A stretch of 6,242 bases of DNA from NCBI GenBank assembly GCA_030594025.1, contig JAUVFY010000082.1, positions 1 through 6,242 on the forward strand, written 5' to 3'. The position numbers and the translations under genes were made by a program. This stretch comes from Deltaproteobacteria bacterium (GTDB taxonomy: Bacteria; Desulfobacterota; GWC2-55-46; JAUVFY01). Below, in pieces: positions 1-5,790 of the stretch. The notes under the pieces are model-generated. The model had not been told where the DNA came from, did not search any database, and saw nothing but the letters and a program-made list of their open reading frames with translations. Position 1 is the stretch's first letter. Each line of letters opens with the position of its first letter.

Positions 1-159
1 GGGTTATTGCCGGATTATTCCGACGGAGATATCCTGAGGCTCCAGTACTACAATACCGAGGTGATCTATGACGAGATAGGGACCTGTTCGCCTTTTGCCT
101 CTGAGCTTGTAAATTATATAAAATCACTCGACCCGAAATGGAGGGCGCTCAAATCATAA
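1..159 (+). CDS. C-terminal fragment of an unrecognised protein
   Basis: Frame 1 is open from the window edge to TAA at 157-159, giving 52 residues that begin GLLPDYSDGD and end KWRALKS. The composition is protein-like: charged and aromatic residues are well mixed, with a segment LRLQYYNTEVIYDEI followed by a likely helix SELVNYIKSLDP. Codon choice (AGG, ATA, AAA) matches the other genes here, which supports real coding. I do not recognise the family from this tail and assign no function. The start, most of the protein and any promoter lie to the left of the window. No U-tract terminator is visible after the stop, although GGCGCTC at 144-150 is complementary to GAGCGCC at 204-210. Confidence 0.6.
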   Translation, partial: GLLPDYSDGDILRLQYYNTEVIYDEIGTCSPFASELVNYIKSLDPKWRALKS

Positions 160-210
160 ACGGGAAATCTTTTTATTCGAAACTTAAGAAAATAATACCG
201 GGTGAGCGCC

Positions 211-238
211 TTGACAACCATTGAGGGCGCTTTATAAT
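211..238 (+). promoter_or_regulatory. consensus sigma-70 promoter
   Basis: A perfect -35 hexamer TTGACA (211-216) and a perfect -10 hexamer TATAAT (233-238) are separated by 16 bp, so transcription should start near position 245. The -35 box lies in the loop of an inverted repeat, AGCGCC (205-210) and GGCGCT (226-231), which could be a binding site for a regulator. The next intact gene starts at 498, so this promoter would give a leader of about 250 nt. Both hexamers being exact in an AT-rich spacer makes a functional promoter likely, but its activity is inferred. Confidence 0.6.
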
Positions 239-244
239 TTAATT

Positions 245-497
245 AGCTGAAAGAGGTTAAATCTGATTTGCAGGAAACATATTACCCTTTAAAAAACTGG
301 AGGGTAAAATGAAGAAGCCAGAAAAACCTCTGTGAACCGTTGAAGATATAACTGCGGTTTAAGGCGCGTGCGGGGCAAGGGTTCCACCTGGATTGATTTA
401 ATTAAAACCCCTTTTCGGGTGTCTGACCATATCGCCGGTCTATCCGCCTTTAATAGAGCCCTATATCGCCAGCTTTTGACTTGAAAAGGAGGAGCAG
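245..497 (+). promoter_or_regulatory. structured 5' leader or small RNA candidate
   Basis: Downstream of the predicted start site the sequence contains nested inverted repeats. AGAGGTT (252-258) pairs perfectly with AACCTCT (325-331) and encloses TTACCCT (282-288) paired with AGGGTAA (301-307), plus a small CTG/CAG hairpin (263-265, 271-273). Together these resemble a three-way junction. Further along, AACCG (335-339) pairs with CGGTT (355-359), and GGTCTAT (437-443) pairs with ATAGA-CC (453-460, one bulged G). An ATATCGCC octamer repeats at 429-436 and 463-470. No Rho-independent terminator precedes the gene at 498, so control, if any, would act on translation or through Rho. It matches no riboswitch consensus I know. 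The pairings were found by eye without folding energies, so this is a candidate only. Confidence 0.3.
309..335 (+). CDS. possible 8-residue leader peptide
   Basis: ATG at 309 opens a short frame encoding MKKPEKPL, ending at TGA 333-335. A good Shine-Dalgarno GGAGG sits at 299-303 with 5-nt spacing. The SD is half buried in the AGGGTAA arm (301-307) of a 7-bp hairpin, and the last codons (325-331) form the 3' arm of the outer stem. Translation would therefore open or disturb the leader structure. The frame is the same as that of the gene at 498 but is separated from it by several stop codons. The peptide has no run of one amino acid that would suggest classic attenuation. It could equally be a chance ORF or the broken start of a decayed gene. 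Confidence 0.25.
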   Translation: MKKPEKPL

Positions 498-827
498 ATG
501 GAAAAGGAACTCCCAGAATTTCTTCAAAAGGTCATAAAAAAATACCCGGAGGTCTGGGACGGTCATCAGGGCATAGACTCTACCGTCGGCAATATGAAGG
601 GCCTTGACGCAAAGACCCAGCACCTGGTAAAACTCGCAATCGCAATAGGTGCCGGCCTGGAAGGCGCCGTTCATTCCCATACCCGAAGGTCCAGGGAGGC
701 CGGGTATAGCGATGAGGAGATATATCACGCAGCGCTTTTCGCCATAACGACCGTAGGCTGGCCTTCGGCAATAGCCGCCCTTTCTTGGATAGATGATATC
801 CTGAAAGGGATTAAAACCGAAAAATAG
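498..827 (+). CDS. carboxymuconolactone decarboxylase (AhpD-like) family protein lacking the CxxC cysteines
   Basis: This 109-residue protein has the all-helical CMD/AhpD fold signature: a helix LVKLAIAIGAGLEGAVHSHTRR (residues 43-64 in outline), then EAGYSDEEI (67-75) and a hydrophobic helix ending in SAIAALSWIDDIL. Classical AhpD-type proteins carry C-x-x-C-x-x-x-H here. In this protein the two cysteine positions are Leu54 and Ala57, with only His61 (and Glu55) kept, and the whole protein contains no cysteine. Thiol peroxidase or disulfide chemistry is therefore unlikely, and a gamma-carboxymuconolactone decarboxylase-type or non-catalytic oligomeric role is possible. No signal peptide or membrane segment is seen, so it is probably cytoplasmic. 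The start is secure: AAGGAGG at 486-492 lies 5 nt before the ATG, and an in-frame TGA sits at 477-479. The gene appears monocistronic, with a long leader before it and a terminator after it. Similar cysteine-free homologues are, as I recall, common in deltaproteobacteria. The substrate is unknown. Confidence 0.85.
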   Translation: MEKELPEFLQKVIKKYPEVWDGHQGIDSTVGNMKGLDAKTQHLVKLAIAIGAGLEGAVHSHTRRSREAGYSDEEIYHAALFAITTVGWPSAIAALSWIDDILKGIKTEK

Positions 828-851
828 TTTTTTAGTAAGATACAGGTACGC

Positions 852-895
852 AAAAAGCCCCGGGACCTGGAAGGCTCCGGGGCTTTTTAATTTTT
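852..895 (+). terminator. strong bidirectional Rho-independent terminator
   Basis: AAAAAGCCCCGG (852-863) pairs perfectly with CCGGGGCTTTTT (877-888) across a 13-nt loop. It is followed by AATTTTT, giving a GC-rich stem with a T tract. It lies 24 nt after the stop of the CMD-like gene and should insulate the downstream oxoprolinase gene from its transcription. Because the 5' arm begins with five A residues, it would also work on the minus strand. Confidence 0.9.
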
Positions 896-947
896 ACTGC
901 CCATCTCAAGGCCCTGTTCTTACCACACGCTCCAATGTTTTACCCCA

Positions 948-976
948 TTTACGTGCAAAGTATTATTTGCTATGAC
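948..976 (+). promoter_or_regulatory. possible extended -10 promoter for the oxoprolinase gene
   Basis: TTTACG (948-953, four of six consensus matches) and TATGAC (971-976, four of six) are 17 bp apart, and the -10 is preceded by TGC (968-970), the extended -10 motif. The start site would be near 983, giving a 5' UTR of about 75 nt. A dyad GCAAA-N6-TTTGC (955-970) fills the spacer and could be a repressor or activator site. A promoter is expected here because a strong terminator lies just upstream, but the hexamers are weak, so the exact location is uncertain. Confidence 0.35.
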
Positions 977-1012
977 GGTCCCTACCCTGCTACCGAAGAA
1001 AAGGCTTGTAGT

Positions 1013-1026
1013 GATACGGGCGTATC
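1013..1026. promoter_or_regulatory. 14-bp palindrome, candidate operator
   Basis: GATACG-GG-CGTATC is a perfect 6-2-6 inverted repeat 31 bp upstream of the oxoprolinase ATG and downstream of the proposed promoter. The 2-bp centre is too short for a hairpin loop, so a dimeric DNA-binding protein is the more natural reading. A second possible but weak -10-like TATACC follows at 1027-1032. No regulator gene is present in the window. Confidence 0.3.
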
Positions 1027-1057
1027 TATACCATAAAAGGTTGAAAAGGTAAATACC

Positions 1058-4000
1058 ATGGCCCGGAGAGGGGAAAAAAGAAAATGGAGGTTTGCCGTCG
1101 ACAGGGGCGGTACGTTTACCGACGTCGTGGGTGTCGACCCGAGAGGTAAATTCCATACATTAAAACTCCTTTCGAGCTCCGCCGATTACGAGGACCCATC
1201 GATCGAGGGGATAAGAAGGATCGTCGGGGGCGGGCCCGGAAGGGCTCTTCCCGGGGGCCTGGTTCATTCCATAAGGTTCGGCACCACGGCGGCGACGAAC
1301 GCGCTACTCGAAAGGAAGGGCGGGAGGGTGGTCCTTCTTATAACAAAGGGCTTCAGGGACCTTCTCGAGATAGGCTACCAGTCAAGGCCCGACATATTCA
1401 CTCTCTGCATCCAGAAGGCCTCCCAGCTCTACACCGACGTCGTCGAGGTGGAAGAAAGGACCGGCCCGGACGGCACCGTGATAAAGGGACTCGACACAGA
1501 GGGGCTCGAAAGGGAGATAAAGAAGATAAGAAAGGGCGTGGACGCAGTTTCGGTCGTCCTCATGCACTCCTGGAAGAACCCCTCACATGAACTTCTCGTT
1601 GAGAAGGCCCTAAAGCGCCACGGTATAACCACTGTCTTTCTCTCCCACAGGACCGTAAACCTTATAAAGATGGTTACCAGGGGCCAGAGCACCATGGTCG
1701 ATGCATACCTGAGCCCCGTAATGGCAAGGTACTTTGAAGGCATAAGAAAGCATATTGGCAACGTCCCCATAGAGTTCATACAGAGCTCCGGCACCCTTAC
1801 CCCTCCGGCAACCTTCAAAGGAAAGGACGCCGTATTTTCAGGCCCTGCAGGGGGGGTTATAGCCACCGGAAGGGTCTCACGGGAGGCGGGGCTCACCGGC
1901 GCCATAGGGTTCGACATGGGAGGCACCTCGACCGATGTTTCAAGGTATGACGGAGGTTTTGAAAAGGTTTACGAGCAGACCGTCGGCGGCATAGAGCTTC
2001 AGGGAGAGGCGTTGAACATCGTTACAGTGGCATCGGGCGGGGGGAGTATACTCTGGTTTGACGGTCAAAGGATGAGGGTCGGGCCGGAGTCCGCCGGGGC
2101 CCATCCGGGGCCCGCATGCTACGGCTTCGGCGGCCCCCTCACGGTGACCGATGCGAACCTCTTTACCGGGAGGATCGCAAGGGAGTACTTCCCTGAGACC
2201 TTCGGCCCGAAAAGGGATTGCTCGATAGACGGGGCCATCGTGAGAGAAAAATTTGAAACCATCGCCCGCGAGATAAACACGTCCACAAAGAAGGGGCTTA
2301 CCACGGAAGATGTGGCCCTGGGGTTTTACGAGATAGCAAACGAGAAGATGGCCCTTGCCATAAAGGAGATATCGGTTTCCCGGGGTTTTGACGTAAGGGA
2401 CTACTCCCTTGTGACATTCGGAGGGGCCGGCGGACAGCATGCGACAAGGATCGCCGAACGGCTCGGCATAAAAAAGATAATCTACCACCCCTTGAGCTCC
2501 CTCATGTCCGCCTATGGGATAGGGCTCGCAAGACCTGCCGAAAGGTCTTTAAAGACGGTGCTTATGCCTTACGACGCAAAGACACACAAAGAGATCCGTT
2601 GTCTCTTTAAAGAGATGGAAAACGAGACCGTACCCGAAAGGTGGCGAGCGGAAGTCATCTCGAAGATGGAGATAGACCTTCGTCCGATGGGTGCCGATAC
2701 CTACCTGACGGTCGAGTTTAGTGGATACGGGGATACGGTCAAACGTTTCAGGGACCGCTACAGGAGGCTCTTCGGGTTCTTCCCCGGCAAGACCCCGCTG
2801 GAAGCCGTAAACCTGAGGCTTGAGGTCCAGGAAAAGGGCCTTTTCTTCCCAGCCTTCAAAAAAGAAACACAGGCGGAGGGGAAAAGGGCCGAGCCCGTCT
2901 CTTGCCGGAAGATAACCTACCCCCACGGCACACTCGATGCGCCCGTATACGAGAGGACCTCTCTTCCCCTCTCCTTCAGGCTCAAAGGGCCGGCGGTCGT
3001 CGTTGACGAATACTCCTCACTCGTCGTTGACCCTGGCTTTGAAGGCACGGTACGGGGAAACGGTCTCATAGTCCTGGAAAGGGTTTTATCGAAAAAAGGA
3101 CGTAAGCCTGCGGCTAAATTGAAACGAGCCGGCCCTGACCCGGTCTTACTCGAGGTCTTCGGTAACCTCTTCATGGCCGTTGCCACGGAGATGGGCTATA
3201 CGCTCAAGAATACCGCCCATTCGGTTAATATTAAGGAGAGGCTGGATTTTTCATGCGCCGTCTTCGACAGAAACGGCGACATCGTCGCAAACGCACACCA
3301 TATCCCCGTGCACCTCGGCGCCATGTCCGATACGGTAAAGGCCGTAAAGGAAGACAACGAAAAAACCATGAGGCCGGGCGACGTCTACCTCTCGAACAAC
3401 CCCTACCGGGGCGGCTCGCATCTGCCGGACCTCACCGTGGTAGAGCCAGTTTTTTCTTCCGGGGGAGAGATAATATTTTTTGTAGCCTCAAGGGGGCACC
3501 ACGCCGATATCGGGGGGAAGACCCCGGGCTCGCTTCCGCCCATTGCGCGGCATATCGACGAGGAGGGGGTCTTGATAGACGGGCTCCTTATCTTAAGGGG
3601 CAAGAGGTTCAGAGAAAGGGAACTGAGGGAAATACTCTGCGGACACCAGCTAAAATACCCGGCCCGGAACATCGAGGAGAGGCTCTCTGACGTGAGGGCC
3701 CAGATGGCCTCGTGCGCGAAGGGTGTAAAAGAACTTGAGGCAATCATCGAAAGATACGGCTGGAGTACGGTCTTCGAGTACATGGGCCATGTCCAGGATA
3801 ACGCGGAATTTGCCGTAAAAAGGGCGCTCTTTAAGTTCATGGGAGGTAAAACCATCTTCGAACGCTCCTTCGCGGACAGGCTCGATGACGGCACGAGTGT
3901 AAAGGTGAGGGTAACGATCGGGGCCGGCAAGAGCCCGCCCGAGACCCTCAGGGCCCGCATAGACTTCACAGGGACCGACCCCCAGCACACAAAAGACAAC

Positions 4001-4714
4001 CTGAACGCACCGTTACCGGTAACACGCTCGGCGGTGCTGTATGTTTTGAGGGCACTTATAAGGGAAGATATACCGCTTAACAGCGGATGCCTAAAGCCCG
4101 TGGAGATAATAGCGCCCCGGGGCACACTTCTTAACCCCGTGTACCCGGCCCCGGTGGGCTCCGGGAACGTCGAGACATCCCAGAGGATCGTCGATGTGCT
4201 CCTCGGCTCGCTCGGTATAGCCGCGGCCTCGCAGGGTACCATGAATAATTTACTCTTTGAGGTCGAGGGTGGGGTTCCTTACTACGAAACCATCGCCGGC
4301 GGCTCGGGGGCAATCAAAGGTTGTCCGGGTGCCTCGGGGGTGCAGGTGCACATGACGAACACCAGGATGACCGACCCGGAGATACTCGAGTTCAGGCACC
4401 CGGGCGTAAGGCTCGAAAGGTTCAGCCTGAGAAAGGGCTCCGGAGGCAAAGGGCGTTACCGGGGCGGTGACGGGGTCGTAAGGGAGGTAAGGTTTTTGAA
4501 ACCCGCGAAGGTATCGATAATCTCCGAAAGGAGGGCCCTTCAGCCATACGGAATGGCCGGAGGAGGTAGCGGCATGCGGGGTGAGAACCTTTTAAAGAGG
4601 GCGGACGGGAAATTAGCTAAGCTCGGACACAGGGCCTTTATGGAAGCTGAAAAGGGAGATGCCGTAATAATCAAGACCCCGGGCGGCGGGGGGTACGGGG
4701 AAAAAGGTCCATAA
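1058..4714 (+). CDS. fused HyuA-HyuB hydantoinase/5-oxoprolinase (ATP-hydrolysing)
   Basis: This 1218-residue protein joins both halves of the hydantoinase/oxoprolinase family. The HyuA half opens with DRGGTFTD (15-22), the first phosphate motif of the ASKHA ATPase fold. GTTAATNALLERKG (75-88), GFRDLLEIG (98-106), the second phosphate motif DMGGTSTD (286-293), GPESAGAHPGPACYG (342-356) with TDAN (364-367), and the adenosine motif FGGAGGQH (454-461) follow. A lysine-rich linker (678-692) leads to the HyuB half (about 694-1215), which has ERLDFSCAVFD (727-737), SNNPYRGGSHLPD (779-791), RGHHADIGG (812-820) and a C-terminal TPGGGGYG. Full-length fusion and DRGGTFTDV, followed by a KLLSS...EGIRRI stretch, resemble animal/yeast 5-oxoprolinase (OPLAH, about 1288 residues) more than acetone or acetophenone carboxylases. 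The likely reaction is 5-oxo-L-proline + ATP + 2 H2O to glutamate + ADP + Pi, in the cytoplasm. N-methylhydantoin or another cyclic amide is the alternative substrate. The start is forced: an in-frame TAA lies at 1034 and AAGG (1046-1049) sits 8 nt before the ATG. No frameshift or missing motif is seen. Confidence 0.93.
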   Translation: MARRGEKRKWRFAVDRGGTFTDVVGVDPRGKFHTLKLLSSSADYEDPSIEGIRRIVGGGPGRALPGGLVHSIRFGTTAATNALLERKGGRVVLLITKGFRDLLEIGYQSRPDIFTLCIQKASQLYTDVVEVEERTGPDGTVIKGLDTEGLEREIKKIRKGVDAVSVVLMHSWKNPSHELLVEKALKRHGITTVFLSHRTVNLIKMVTRGQSTMVDAYLSPVMARYFEGIRKHIGNVPIEFIQSSGTLTPPATFKGKDAVFSGPAGGVIATGRVSREAGLTGAIGFDMGGTSTDVSRYDGGFEKVYEQTVGGIELQGEALNIVTVASGGGSILWFDGQRMRVGPESAGAHPGPACYGFGGPLTVTDANLFTGRIAREYFPETFGPKRDCSIDGAIVREKFETIAREINTSTKKGLTTEDVALGFYEIANEKMALAIKEISVSRGFDVRDYSLVTFGGAGGQHATRIAERLGIKKIIYHPLSSLMSAYGIGLARPAERSLKTVLMPYDAKTHKEIRCLFKEMENETVPERWRAEVISKMEIDLRPMGADTYLTVEFSGYGDTVKRFRDRYRRLFGFFPGKTPLEAVNLRLEVQEKGLFFPAFKKETQAEGKRAEPVSCRKITYPHGTLDAPVYERTSLPLSFRLKGPAVVVDEYSSLVVDPGFEGTVRGNGLIVLERVLSKKGRKPAAKLKRAGPDPVLLEVFGNLFMAVATEMGYTLKNTAHSVNIKERLDFSCAVFDRNGDIVANAHHIPVHLGAMSDTVKAVKEDNEKTMRPGDVYLSNNPYRGGSHLPDLTVVEPVFSSGGEIIFFVASRGHHADIGGKTPGSLPPIARHIDEEGVLIDGLLILRGKRFRERELREILCGHQLKYPARNIEERLSDVRAQMASCAKGVKELEAIIERYGWSTVFEYMGHVQDNAEFAVKRALFKFMGGKTIFERSFADRLDDGTSVKVRVTIGAGKSPPETLRARIDFTGTDPQHTKDNLNAPLPVTRSAVLYVLRALIREDIPLNSGCLKPVEIIAPRGTLLNPVYPAPVGSGNVETSQRIVDVLLGSLGIAAASQGTMNNLLFEVEGGVPYYETIAGGSGAIKGCPGASGVQVHMTNTRMTDPEILEFRHPGVRLERFSLRKGSGGKGRYRGGDGVVREVRFLKPAKVSIISERRALQPYGMAGGGSGMRGENLLKRADGKLAKLGHRAFMEAEKGDAVIIKTPGGGGYGEKGP

Positions 4715-4741
4715 AAGTAAAACCCCTCTTATCGTGGGTAA

Positions 4742-4831
4742 AACCAAGTGGACAGCGTTGTAAAAAGGGCTGACGATGCCCTGTACAAGGCAAAATCAAA
4801 AGGCAGAAACCGGGTGGAGACGAGCGCTTGA
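4742..4831 (+). pseudogene. orphan C-terminal tail of a GGDEF (diguanylate cyclase) domain
   Basis: An open stretch bounded by an in-frame TAA (4739-4741) and TGA (4829-4831) encodes 29 residues containing VVKRADDALYKAKSKGRNRVE. This is the highly characteristic last helix and strand of GGDEF domains (usual pattern: ADxALYxAKxxGRNRV). The catalytic GGDEF loop, the nucleotide-binding part and any sensor domain are absent. None of the three frames between the oxoprolinase stop (4714) and this segment continues the domain. GTG at 4748 could be a start, but I see no Shine-Dalgarno sequence and 27 residues cannot form a working cyclase. It is best read as the leftover end of a gene whose 5' part was deleted or replaced, 27 bp after the oxoprolinase stop. 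The stop codon is the first three bases of the tandem repeat that follows. An assembly junction is the alternative. Confidence 0.7.
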
Positions 4832-4889
4832 GAATCAAATCCCCTGAGAATCAAATCCCCTTAGTATTAAATCCCCGAGTATTAAATCC
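4829..4889. repeat. 16-bp imperfect tandem repeat, four units
   Basis: Two identical units TGAGAATCAAATCCCC (4829-4844, 4845-4860) are followed by TTAGTATTAAATCCCC (4861-4876) and a shortened GAGTATTAAATCC (4877-4889). The core AATCCCC ends each full unit. The first unit supplies the stop codon of the GGDEF remnant. The array lies between convergent genes, where tandem expansion is tolerated. There are no unique spacers between units, so it is not a CRISPR. From 4890 to 4950 I see nothing but a weak GCC/GGC inverted repeat and the 3' flank of the minus-strand gene. Confidence 0.85.
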
Positions 4890-4950
4890 AATGACCCGCA
4901 TGAAACATACTCCCTTCAAGCAAAAGCCCTTTAAGGCAGGTCCCGCCGGG

Positions 4951-5787
4951 TTAATAAAAAATTCCACTCAATATCCTTCTTACCGTCGCGGCGTGGGCCT
5001 TGAACGGGTTCGGAGGCGGCTCCGGAAGGGTAAGCTCGTGGGTCTCTTTAAAGGGGGTGCCTTTAATCTTCATGTTATAGGCAAAGACCAGGAGGCGCTC
5101 GAGGTTCACCGCATCCTGAACGTTATAGGCAAGAAGCGTCTCAAGGGCCTTTGGGTTGCGATTTTTTTTAAAATCCTTCCAGAGAAGGACCGCAAAATAC
5201 CCGTCAATGCCGGTAAGCTCGGCCCTTTCAATGCCCAGTATCTTCTCGCACATCTTGAGCCCCCCGGTATAGCCCAGGCTCTTAAGGACGTAGCGTAAAT
5301 CTATGTGGGCCTGGTCCATTCTTATCCCCAGCTCTTTTTCTATGAATGGGACGTCGAAGCACTTCCCATTGAACGTGACGATGAGCTTATGGCGTTTTAT
5401 GTCGCGGGTGAAGTCTTCAAGGTTCTCACCCTTCACGTACCAGGCAACTCCCTTTCCGTCGTAAAGGGCGATCGTGGTTATGTGGTCTCCCGGGCCGCCC
5501 AGGCCGGTCGTCTCTATATCGAGGTAAGCCGCGGAGTGCCGGAACTCGGGGAAGAGGCGCCAGTGCTCCCTTGAGGGTAAAAGCTCGGAGAAGTAGGCGT
5601 GGTCTCTTTTGTCTAAGTGCCTTGCGGACCGGCCTATGTGTTCGGTGAGGGATTTAATCTTCCAGGGCGGTAGCGGTATACTCGAGGCCCTCGAAAACCC
5701 CTCCCAGCTTTTTATACCCGAGGACCACAGGCTCTCCTCGGAGCTCTTGCCTATGCCGGGCACATGGCAGAAGGTGTTCCTTAACAT
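4951..5787 (-). CDS. RNase H-like DEDDy 3'-5' exonuclease family protein (YprB/RNase_H_2 type)
   Basis: This 278-residue protein starts with a helix-hairpin-helix-like segment, FCHVPGIGKSSEESLWSSGI (residues 6-25), which probably contacts nucleic acid. The DEDD nuclease core follows. ExoI is YLDIETTGL, with Asp90 and Glu92. ExoII is TFNGKCFDVPFIEKE (138-152), with Asn140 and Asp145. A further Asp163 lies in HIDLRYVL, GGLKMCEKILGI spans 175-186, and ExoIII is YNVQDAVNLERLL (221-233), with Tyr221 and Asp225. All acidic metal ligands are present, so an active two-metal exonuclease is expected, probably cytoplasmic. This family (PF13482-like) is widespread but its substrate is not well defined. 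The ATG at 5787-5785 is 3 nt after the stop of the zinc-ribbon gene, with an AAGGA SD (5802-5798) inside that gene, so translation is probably coupled. The C-terminal tail after about residue 245 is proline-rich and without a known domain. Confidence 0.85.
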   Translation of the reverse strand: MLRNTFCHVPGIGKSSEESLWSSGIKSWEGFSRASSIPLPPWKIKSLTEHIGRSARHLDKRDHAYFSELLPSREHWRLFPEFRHSAAYLDIETTGLGGPGDHITTIALYDGKGVAWYVKGENLEDFTRDIKRHKLIVTFNGKCFDVPFIEKELGIRMDQAHIDLRYVLKSLGYTGGLKMCEKILGIERAELTGIDGYFAVLLWKDFKKNRNPKALETLLAYNVQDAVNLERLLVFAYNMKIKGTPFKETHELTLPEPPPNPFKAHAATVRRILSGIFY

Positions 5788-5790
5788 CTC

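Noticed and set aside
366..400. tRNA-like element (GGGTTCCACC resembling a T-loop)
   Set aside because: The T-loop consensus GTTCRA is broken, and no acceptor or anticodon stem can be formed around it.
407..420. Terminator in the leader (ACCC-CTTTTC-GGGT)
   Set aside because: The stem is only 4 bp and no T tract follows, so attenuation by a Rho-independent terminator is not supported.
309..479. Decayed gene, or TGA-encoded selenocysteine, continuing the 8-codon frame
   Set aside because: In-frame reading continues as TVEDITAV then meets TAA and another TAA. No family is recognisable and no SECIS-like hairpin follows the TGA convincingly.
450..771. Minus-strand open frames of 92 and 63 codons opposite the CMD-like gene
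   Set aside because: The plus-strand gene has a perfect SD, a recognised fold and a terminator. The opposite frames have none of these.
1940..2488. 182-codon minus-strand open frame (and similar ones at 1429-1926 and 2549-2926)
   Set aside because: All are antisense to conserved HyuA motifs, have no ribosome binding site that I can see, and show no recognisable domain.
3403..4242. 279-codon minus-strand open frame
   Set aside because: It lies wholly antisense to the HyuB half of the oxoprolinase, whose motifs are intact. The translation is Ser/Pro-rich with no family signature, typical of a GC-rich shadow frame.
4829..4889. CRISPR array
   Set aside because: Units are 16 bp, adjacent, with no spacers and no dyad, and no cas gene is present.
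4828..5298. 156-codon plus-strand open frame
   Set aside because: It runs through the tandem repeat and antisense to the exonuclease core. The translation has no domain-like pattern.
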